From: Corynebacterium efficiens YS-314
Lineage (GTDB): Bacteria; Actinomycetota; Actinomycetes; Mycobacteriales; Mycobacteriaceae
DNA length: 64,000 nucleotides
Direction of reading: 5' to 3'
Assembly (NCBI RefSeq): GCF_000011305.1
Contig: NC_004369.1
Location: 2,852,001-2,916,000, forward strand
Shown here piece by piece: positions 58,728 through 64,000 of this stretch. The first letter of the stretch is position 1. Each line of letters opens with the position of its first letter. The notes beneath the pieces are model-generated. The model saw only the letters and a list, made by a program, of their open reading frames with translations. It had not been told where the DNA came from and made no database searches. The position numbers were made by a program, and so were the translations under genes.

Positions 58728-60188
58728 TTAGCCCTTCTTCACCGTGATCTGCCAGGAGGCCTCACCGGTTTCCTTGAAATCGGTGACCTCGTGGCCGTCG
58801 GTGGCGCACCACTGCGGGATGGCGTCGGTGGCCTGGGTGCAGTCGAAGTCGATGACCAGGTGGTCACCGGACTGCAGGGTCTTCATGACGTCCTTGGCCT
58901 CGATGAGCGGGAACGGGCAGACCGCGCCGAGGGAATCCAGGGCGTAGTAACCACTGCCCAGATCGCGTAGCTTCTCGCTGACGGCCGGCTTGAGGCTAAC
59001 CAGGCTTGTGGCGACCTTCACCCCACCCAATGGTGCCGGGGTGGCGGCGGTGCCAGTGCCCTGGGTGTCCTGGGTGTCCTGGGTGTTCAGGGGCAGGACG
59101 CGGTCCTCGGCGGAGGTCGGGGTGGCGTGTGCGAGGCTCTCCTCGGTGGAGTAGGTCTCGGTGGTGGCGGCCTCGCGCTTGGCGACGCTGGCCGGCTTCA
59201 GGAAGATCTTGGCGGCCACCCCGACACCGATGGCGATGAACAGCAGGGCGATCCAGCCCTGGAAGCTGAAGAGGCTGGTCTGGACCATGCCGTTGCCCAC
59301 GGTGCAACCGCCGGCGAGGGAGGCGCCGACACCCATCATGGTGCCGCCGACGACAGCGCGTACGGAGGTGGTGGCATCGGCGACGCGGACACGGAACTCA
59401 CCGGTGGCCTTGGCTGCAATGAAGGAACCGACCAGGATGCCCAGCACCAGCATGACACCCCAGTTGAGGTAGCTCTCATCACCGGTGGTTGCGTACTGCA
59501 GGGTGTGGGAGGTCGGGGTGGTGATGCCCAGGCCGGAGTTGCGGCCGGCGGCGGCGGACAGTGGCCAGGCGATGACACCGATCAGACCGATGAGCGCGCC
59601 GGCGGTGTAGACGTGCAGAGGGCGCTTCCAGGCGGGCTGGTTGCCCAGGCGGGCGATCTTGGGGCGCTGGGCCTCCAGGATCATGAAACGACGCACCAGG
59701 TAGGCGGTCAGGGCTGCAAACGGGATGACAAACCACCAGACGGAGACGCCGAACATGGCGGGCAGGGTGGTGAGCTCGGTCTCCCAGGAGAACATGACGT
59801 CGGTGAACCCGGTGAGGGCACCGTCCTTCATGGCTGCAGTGGAGATGGCATAGGTGGCCAGGGCGATCCAGGAACCGACCAGCCCCTCACCGGAGCGGTA
59901 CCACGTGCCCGAGGCGCAACCACCGGAGAGGATGATGCCGAAGCCGAAGATGAAACCACCGACAATCACGGCCATCGGCGCGAAGTTGTTGTAGGTCGGG
60001 GTGATCACACCCGTGGAGGTCAGCGCCGCCAGGCCCACGGCATGGACGGCGATGACGATGAGGAGCCCAACGAAGGTGCGCCAGGAGCGCTGAAGGAAGA
60101 TGTCACGCAGCATTCCGGTGACACAGAACCTTCCCCGTTGCATGACGATACCCAGTGCGATACCGACGGCGAGTCCGGTGAGGATCAT
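58728..60188 (-). CDS. YeeE/YedE transporter fused to a TusA sulfurtransferase domain
   Basis: 486 residues. Residues ~1-345 form a YeeE/YedE (TsuA) transporter with about nine helices and the conserved cysteines in GRFCVTGMLRD, LSGGCASGTWYRSGEG and LAGGCTVGNGMVQ. A ~60-residue linker leads to a TusA domain (~415-486) with LGAVCPFPLIEAKDVM, the CPxP sulfurtransferase motif. In other bacteria TsuA imports thiosulfate and the separate TusA-like TsuB is needed with it; here both are one chain. A McbR operator upstream ties it to sulfur assimilation. Confidence 0.92.
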   Translation of the reverse strand: MILTGLAVGIALGIVMQRGRFCVTGMLRDIFLQRSWRTFVGLLIVIAVHAVGLAALTSTGVITPTYNNFAPMAVIVGGFIFGFGIILSGGCASGTWYRSGEGLVGSWIALATYAISTAAMKDGALTGFTDVMFSWETELTTLPAMFGVSVWWFVIPFAALTAYLVRRFMILEAQRPKIARLGNQPAWKRPLHVYTAGALIGLIGVIAWPLSAAAGRNSGLGITTPTSHTLQYATTGDESYLNWGVMLVLGILVGSFIAAKATGEFRVRVADATTSVRAVVGGTMMGVGASLAGGCTVGNGMVQTSLFSFQGWIALLFIAIGVGVAAKIFLKPASVAKREAATTETYSTEESLAHATPTSAEDRVLPLNTQDTQDTQGTGTAATPAPLGGVKVATSLVSLKPAVSEKLRDLGSGYYALDSLGAVCPFPLIEAKDVMKTLQSGDHLVIDFDCTQATDAIPQWCATDGHEVTDFKETGEASWQITVKKG

Positions 60189-60256
60189 ACTGAACCAGCT
60201 TTCTATGGTTCGGGGGTTTGTTTGAGTCCCACCGAATATAGACCCGTCAGTACATT

Positions 60257-60287
60257 TCTGTCTAGTCCTGATAGACAGAGAGGTCTA
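60257..60287. promoter_or_regulatory. McbR operator (TAGAC-N6-GTCTA) upstream of YeeE-TusA
   Basis: TAGAC (60272-60276), six bases AGAGAG, GTCTA (60283-60287) matches the known McbR box exactly. The left TAGAC half also pairs with TCTGTCTA at 60257-60264 to form a second dyad. A degraded half-site TAGACCCGTCAGT lies at ~60239. The box is about 85 bp upstream of the transporter start, a natural place for repression by McbR, the methionine/cysteine regulator of C. glutamicum. Confidence 0.82.
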
Positions 60288-60667
60288 TCATTGCCCAACA
60301 GGGTAGGTCCACCGGATGGAATACGGCACCCCGCCACCACCCAGTACCAGCCCCACCCCTGACGCAACCTGCGCACATGGCTTGTCCAACTTCCCCCACT
60401 GCGACGAACACCACCCTCGCCTCCCCCGGCAATATGCCCCACAGTCCGGGGCCGAGCTGGTCCTCCCCCGCACCAGCAGCCCCCTCACCCCACATCCGCA
60501 CCGGACCACCTGCTCACACCCGGTGAATCCGATCCTCACCGGATATACGGAGGTCCTGCACCGTGGCAAATGCCAGACCCACACCTCCAACCCCACCGGC
60601 ACCGGCCCCCGAGATTTGACGCGAGGGGAACTTTTCTCAAGGGGGGACTATCGCTGGGAGGGATTTC
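60288..60667. other. Intergenic region upstream of the cspA leader
   Basis: About 380 bp of C-rich sequence with no convincing gene. TTGACG at 60616-60621 and GGAACTT at 60627-60633 are possible -35 elements of different sigma classes, but I cannot pair them with a clear -10. Confidence 0.4.
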
Positions 60668-60712
60668 ATGGCACACTGGACGACGGTCGCGGTTTCTATG
60701 CGCAGTGTCTAG
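60668..60712 (+). CDS. 14-codon ORF with strong ribosome binding site, ahead of a terminator
   Basis: GGGAGGG stands six bases before ATG 60668; the ORF reads [14 protein letters not shown] and stops with TAG at 60710-60712, which is also the first base of a terminator stem. A ribosome finishing this ORF would cover the left arm of the hairpin, an attenuator-like geometry. Small-gene alternative: a short mRNA of its own. Confidence 0.4.
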   Translation: MAHWTTVAVSMRSV

Positions 60713-60749
60713 GCGCTCGCAGGAGATGTACACGCGAGCGCCCGGTTTT
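60712..60749 (+). terminator. Terminator or attenuator upstream of cspA
   Basis: GGCGCTCGC (60712-60720) pairs with GCGAGCGCC (60734-60742), 13-nt loop, followed by CGGTTTTC. It lies 120 bp before cspA in the same direction. Confidence 0.75.
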
Positions 60750-60867
60750 CTTCACCAGAGCAGTTACTGCTGGGGTTGATGGTCACCGAGGAGTTTTAAC
60801 GACCCGGACGTCAGTGAATCATGCTGGCGAACGTAGCATCACCTCATCAGAAATAAAGGTAATTCAT

Positions 60868-61071
60868 ATGGCACAGGGAACTGTGAAGTGGTTCAACGCT
60901 GAGAAGGGCTTCGGCTTCATCGCCCCCTCCGACGGATCCGCAGACGTCTTCGTCCACTACTCCGAGATCCAGGGCAACGGCTTCCGTAACCTGGAGGAGA
61001 ACCAGCAGGTTGAGTTCGAGCTCGGCGAGGGCGCCAAGGGCCCCCAGGCCCAGCAGGTTCGCGCACTGTAG
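60868..61071 (+). CDS. cspA: Cold-shock protein CspA
   Basis: 67 residues, one OB-fold that binds single-stranded RNA/DNA. RNP1 is KGFGFIAP and RNP2 is [14 protein letters not shown] precedes ATG 60868. A longer in-frame extension upstream is non-coding leader. Long structured leaders are common for cold-shock genes, and here a terminator and mini-ORF lie in it. A strong terminator follows. Confidence 0.97.
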   Translation: MAQGTVKWFNAEKGFGFIAPSDGSADVFVHYSEIQGNGFRNLEENQQVEFELGEGAKGPQAQQVRAL

Positions 61072-61093
61072 GCTTCTCGCTGCATAAAGAATT

Positions 61094-61127
61094 ACCGCCC
61101 TACCCATCCCGGGTACGGCGGTTTTTT
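61094..61127 (+). terminator. Terminator of cspA
   Basis: ACCGCC (61094-61099) with GGCGGT (61117-61122) plus inner TACCC/GGGTA pairing, then TTTTT. Confidence 0.9.
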
Positions 61128-61140
61128 CATATCTTCTGCC

Positions 61141-61176
61141 GTTCACACCGCCGTTCACACCGCCGTTCGCACCGCC
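61141..61176. repeat. 12-bp tandem repeat, three copies
   Basis: GTTCACACCGCC at 61141 and 61153, and GTTCGCACCGCC at 61165. Non-coding, directly after the cspA terminator. Confidence 0.8.
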
Positions 61177-61241
61177 ATTTCCCCCGGCATCCAGCACCCC
61201 TGAAACATCCCGGAATATCCTGAAATACCCCAAGACACACA

Positions 61242-61283
61242 CCACCCGACGGGCCGTCCACTATGTGACGGCCCGTCGGGTGG
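61242..61283 (-). terminator. Terminator of the FMN reductase gene
   Basis: A perfect 17-bp stem: CCACCCGACGGGCCGTC (61242-61258) with its complement at 61267-61283, 8-nt loop. It lies 28 bp beyond the reductase stop codon. Confidence 0.85.
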
Positions 61284-61311
61284 GAATTGCTGTTACCGGA
61301 ACCGGCGGTGA

Positions 61312-61869
61312 TTACCCGCGCAGTGTCTTGAGTGCTTCGGACCAGGCGGTGACCTGTGAGAAGAGATCCTGCAGCGCACCGGTGGATCCCTCGGAGGGCT
61401 GGAAGGTGGACATGTCGGCGAAGTCATTGCCGAAGGTGAGGAACACCTGCGCGCGGACGTCGGCCATCTGCAGCTCCGCGGCGATCAGGCGCCAGGCCTC
61501 AACCGCACGGGTGCCGCCGGCGCTGCCATAGCTGACAAAACCGATGGCCTTGTTGTTCCACTCCGCATACAGGAAGTCCACCGCATTCTTCAGGGCCGCG
61601 GGGACGGAGTGGTTGTATTCGGGGGTGACGAAGATGAAGCCGTCGAAGGAGGCTACCTTCTCCGCCCACGCCTTGGTGTGGTCCTTGGAGTACTGCCCCA
61701 TGGCCGGGGGCATGGGTTCATCCAGGAGGGGGAGGTTGAAGTCTGCGATGTCGACGAGTTCGTACTCTGCACCGGAGTCCTTGGGGGCGTTGTCGAACAC
61801 CCACTCAGCCACGCTGGCTGCATTACGGTTGGGGCGGGTGCTGCCGACGACGATTGCGATACGGGTCAT
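61312..61869 (-). CDS. NAD(P)H-dependent FMN reductase
   Basis: 185 residues, flavodoxin-like fold. VVGSTRPNRNAASVAEWV binds the FMN phosphate and FIFVTPEYNHSVPAALKNAVDFL is the family signature. Supplies reduced flavin or reduces quinones/azo compounds; the physiological acceptor is unknown. GGAG before ATG 61869. Monocistronic with its own terminator. Confidence 0.92.
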   Translation of the reverse strand: MTRIAIVVGSTRPNRNAASVAEWVFDNAPKDSGAEYELVDIADFNLPLLDEPMPPAMGQYSKDHTKAWAEKVASFDGFIFVTPEYNHSVPAALKNAVDFLYAEWNNKAIGFVSYGSAGGTRAVEAWRLIAAELQMADVRAQVFLTFGNDFADMSTFQPSEGSTGALQDLFSQVTAWSEALKTLRG

Positions 61870-61966
61870 GTCTAACTCCTAACATTGAGGTGTGTGACAA
61901 GCCCCACGATAGCCAGCCTCGCCCCGGACTGCAGAGGCCCCCGCAGCGACCGCAGTCAGCCCACGA

Positions 61967-62647
61967 TCAGGGCTGGTTCTCCTGCCACGGCAGCGGACTG
62001 CCGGTCCAGTGCACCACGTCCCACTCGCCGAAACGGCGGCCGTTGGGTTCCAGGACCACGTACCGGCAGTTGCCCAGGTAGGTCCTGAATGCCCAGTTGG
62101 GGTCCACCCCGGAGGCATGCGTGGCCACGATCCGGATCACGGCACCGTGGCTGACGATTGCCACATCACGGTCATCATCCAGGTCGTGGCTGTCCATGAT
62201 CCGGTCCAGGGTGGGCTGGTAGCGGTTCAGTACATCTTTGTAGGTTTCCCCACCGGGCAGGGCCGCGGTGGGATCGCCGTGGAGCCAACCGTTGAGGGCG
62301 GTGGAGTAGGTCATGTGGGCCTCCTCATCACCGCGCATCTCAAAGTCGCCGGCATCAATCTCGTGGATGCCGTGGACCACGTCGAGGGGCACGGTGCCCT
62401 CCTGCAGGTCACGGGCCTTCTCGAAGGTGTTGGTAGCCAGCACCGCGGTCTGCTGGGCGCGCAGCACGATGGAACTGTACACATGCGCGAGCCGGTCACC
62501 GCTGTAGCCGGCGAGTTCGTGGCCGACCTTGAGGGCCTGTCGACGGCCCTGATCGGTGAGTTCCGCGCCCGGGGGCCGGGTGTCCAGAAGATGCCGGACA
62601 TTGTTGTGGGTCTGTCCGTGCCTGACCAGAATGATCCTGCCAGCCAT
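61967..62647 (-). CDS. Histidine phosphatase (phosphoglycerate-mutase-like)
   Basis: 226 residues from ATG 62647. The RHG motif is ILVRHGQTHNN with the phosphohistidine near residue 10; the second histidine is in AIVSHGAVIRIVATH. Residues between contain SSIVLRAQQTA. A dPGM-like phosphatase of uncertain substrate; true glycolytic mutases are longer and have different loops. It follows pheA by 4 bp, so the two are co-transcribed. Confidence 0.9.
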   Translation of the reverse strand: MAGRIILVRHGQTHNNVRHLLDTRPPGAELTDQGRRQALKVGHELAGYSGDRLAHVYSSIVLRAQQTAVLATNTFEKARDLQEGTVPLDVVHGIHEIDAGDFEMRGDEEAHMTYSTALNGWLHGDPTAALPGGETYKDVLNRYQPTLDRIMDSHDLDDDRDVAIVSHGAVIRIVATHASGVDPNWAFRTYLGNCRYVVLEPNGRRFGEWDVVHWTGSPLPWQENQP

Positions 62648-62651
62648 TGCT

Positions 62652-63608
62652 CTAGTACTCCCTGCCTTCCAGTACGGCGCGGACCCAGTCGTCCGCCTTC
62701 TCCAGGCGGGCGATGTCATCCGCCCAGGTGTTCTCGTCATCGCTATCCCGCGGGGCGGGCCACGAACCCAGGAATACCAGGTCCTCGGCCTGCATGTGCA
62801 GGGCGCGGAGGGCCTCCCGGACAGGCAGGTCCTCGATGTGGCCGATGAAATCGAGGTGGAAACGGTAGGTGCCGAAGGTCTTCCGCGTCGGGCGGGACTC
62901 GATGCGCGCCAGGTCCACCCCGCGCAGGGCGAATTCATTGAGGGCGCGCACCAGGCTGCCGGGAACATTGGGCAGGGCGAAGACCACGGCGGTGTGATCG
63001 TGGCCGGTGCGGGGTGGTGGGGCGATGCGTCTGCGCACAGCCACGAAACGGGTGCGGGCGCCACGGATGTCAGCCACATCGTCGACAAGCTTACTCAGGC
63101 CAAACAGGTCGGCCGCACGCTCGGGGGCGGCGGCGGCGTCGGCACCGTTCTCGGCGACGAGCTGCGCGGCGGCGGCGTTGGAGGATGCCGAGACGAAACG
63201 TGCGTCCGGAACGGTGGCGGCCATCCAGTTCTTGATCTGCTGGTGGGCGACCGGGTGGGTGGCCAGGGTGCGGATATCGGCAAGTTCGGTGCCGGGGCGC
63301 GCCATGATGGTGAAGGAGACCTCGATGGCCTCCTCAGCGAAGATCTGCACGTCGGAGCCCTGATCCAGGGCATCGTAGGTGGGGGTGACAAAACCGTCGA
63401 CGAAGTTCTCAATGGCCACCACCGCGAAATCCGCGGCCCCCTCACGCACGGCATCCACGGCCTGCTGGGGGGAGTTCACCGGCAGCTGGGTGATCTCCCC
63501 GTCGCCGAACTCCCCACGCTCCGCGAAGCGGATCAGGGCGGCCTCGGTGAAGGTTCCTGCAGGTCCCAGATAGGACACGACGGTGGGTGTGGTGGCTTCG
63601 CTGCTCAT
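62652..63608 (-). CDS. pheA: Prephenate dehydratase
   Basis: 318 residues. Converts prephenate to phenylpyruvate in phenylalanine biosynthesis. Catalytic periplasmic-binding-like fold from residue ~8 (YLGPAGTFTEAAL) with the TRF motif GARTRFVAVRR near 190. C-terminal ACT domain (~205-290) with ALNEFALRGVDLARIESRPTRK, whose ESRP motif binds phenylalanine for feedback control. Stand-alone, no chorismate-mutase part, as in corynebacteria. Confidence 0.96.
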   Translation of the reverse strand: MSSEATTPTVVSYLGPAGTFTEAALIRFAERGEFGDGEITQLPVNSPQQAVDAVREGAADFAVVAIENFVDGFVTPTYDALDQGSDVQIFAEEAIEVSFTIMARPGTELADIRTLATHPVAHQQIKNWMAATVPDARFVSASSNAAAAQLVAENGADAAAAPERAADLFGLSKLVDDVADIRGARTRFVAVRRRIAPPPRTGHDHTAVVFALPNVPGSLVRALNEFALRGVDLARIESRPTRKTFGTYRFHLDFIGHIEDLPVREALRALHMQAEDLVFLGSWPAPRDSDDENTWADDIARLEKADDWVRAVLEGREY

Positions 63609-63648
63609 GGTTACTCAGCTTAACCGGTGTTCACTACTGTGGTTGTTC

Positions 63649-64000
63649 ATGTCCGTTGCCACACTGTCCGCGCGCCTGTCCACGATGACCCCCGCTGAAC
63701 ACGGTTTCGCCTGGTTCGATCCGGAGGTGACCGTCGGGCATGGGCGCGGGCCCCTGCGGGGCATGGTGATCCCGGCGAAGGATCTGCACCATGTGGCCGG
63801 TATGCCCACCGCCTTCGGGTCCGCCGGGCGGCAGGTGCAGGCCACGGAAACCGACCCGTTTCTGCAGGCACTCATCGACCGGGGCGCGATCATCGCCGGC
63901 AAGACCCAGACCAGCGAACTCGGCCTGACCGCCTACTGCGAACCCGTCGGTCTGCCCACCCCGGACAACCCGGTCCTGCCCGGTCACACCACCGGCGGGT
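63649..64000 (+). CDS. Amidase-signature family hydrolase (3' part outside window)
   Basis: The frame from ATG 63649 runs to the window edge (117 codons) and ends in GHTTGG, the start of the amidase signature (normally GGSS follows with the catalytic serines). MVIPAKDLHHVAG carries the catalytic lysine of the PxKD type, and GAIIAGKTQTSELGL is the next family block. TACTGT (63635-63640) 8 bp before the ATG suggests a leaderless transcript. Divergent from pheA. Confidence 0.85.
   Translation, partial: MSVATLSARLSTMTPAEHGFAWFDPEVTVGHGRGPLRGMVIPAKDLHHVAGMPTAFGSAGRQVQATETDPFLQALIDRGAIIAGKTQTSELGLTAYCEPVGLPTPDNPVLPGHTTGG

Noticed and set aside
60316..60867. N-terminal extension of CspA by ~184 codons
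   Set aside because: CspA is a 67-residue single-domain protein with a clear ribosome binding site at 60868; a terminator hairpin lies inside the supposed extension.
61885..62120. Possible small genes between the FMN reductase and the mutase-like gene
   Set aside because: Frames overlap the mutase-like gene in other phases and lack ribosome binding sites; the true gap is under 100 bp.

Overview
The window is chromosomal DNA of a high-GC, mycolic-acid-producing actinobacterium, almost certainly a Corynebacterium of the C. glutamicum / C. efficiens group. The evidence is the block fadD32-pks13-accD3, corynomycolyltransferases (one with LGFP repeats, PS1-like), aftB-ubiA-glfT2-glf, a CmpL/MmpL3-type transporter next to trmB, a FarR-like regulator, a perfect McbR box and many promoters placed for leaderless transcripts. 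High GC favours C. efficiens over C. glutamicum (inference). I recognise no rRNA, tRNA or CRISPR array.

Layout. 1-6.5 kb: a membrane protein cut by the window edge, a GT4 glycosyltransferase, a frameshifted AlbA_2/ATPase-type regulator with a helically phased array of TTCATATGAA palindromes over its start, a DUF421 protein, a hypothetical and a methyltransferase. 6.5-13.4 kb: MFS symporter, PRC-barrel/DUF2382 stress-type protein, pck, and two corynebacterial hypotheticals. 13.6-20.2 kb: TDT-family permease, trmB, NYN-domain protein, cmpL1, a UPF0104-like membrane protein and a DUF3054 protein. The order trmB-NYN-mmpL3 matches Rv0208c-Rv0206c of M. tuberculosis. 20.3-23.2 kb: a complete IS21-family element (2,701 bp, 73-bp terminal repeats, 6-bp target duplication CAGAAT) that has split a 25-codon gene possessing its own ribosome binding site and terminator. 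23.4-48.8 kb: the cell-envelope locus on the minus strand, accD3, pks13, fadD32, cutinase-like lipase, lipoprotein, cop1, cmt2, aftB, ubiA, PAP2, glfT2, then (after an inserted MFS/DUF5129/PAP2 block) glf. It parallels Rv3799c-Rv3809c. 49-58.6 kb: PGRP-type amidase, glpK, HAD phosphatase, plsC, serS, farR, a septum-formation-domain protein and a small zincin. 58.7-64 kb: a YeeE-TusA fusion under a McbR operator, cspA with a structured leader, FMN reductase, phosphoglycerate-mutase-like protein, pheA and the start of an amidase.

How the genes work together. FadD32 activates the meromycolate, AccD3 supplies the carboxylated branch, and Pks13 condenses them. CmpL1 exports trehalose monocorynomycolate, and Cop1/Cmt2 transfer the corynomycolate to arabinogalactan or trehalose. 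Glf, GlfT2, UbiA and AftB build that arabinogalactan.

The less ordinary parts are: the IS-disrupted micro-gene; the phased palindromes with a G7 frameshift; three 82-bp-spaced repeats between aftB and ubiA; a parS-like site beside glf; a dispersed 11-mer CGTCGAYAAGC found 15 times; and the McbR-boxed transporter-sulfurtransferase fusion.
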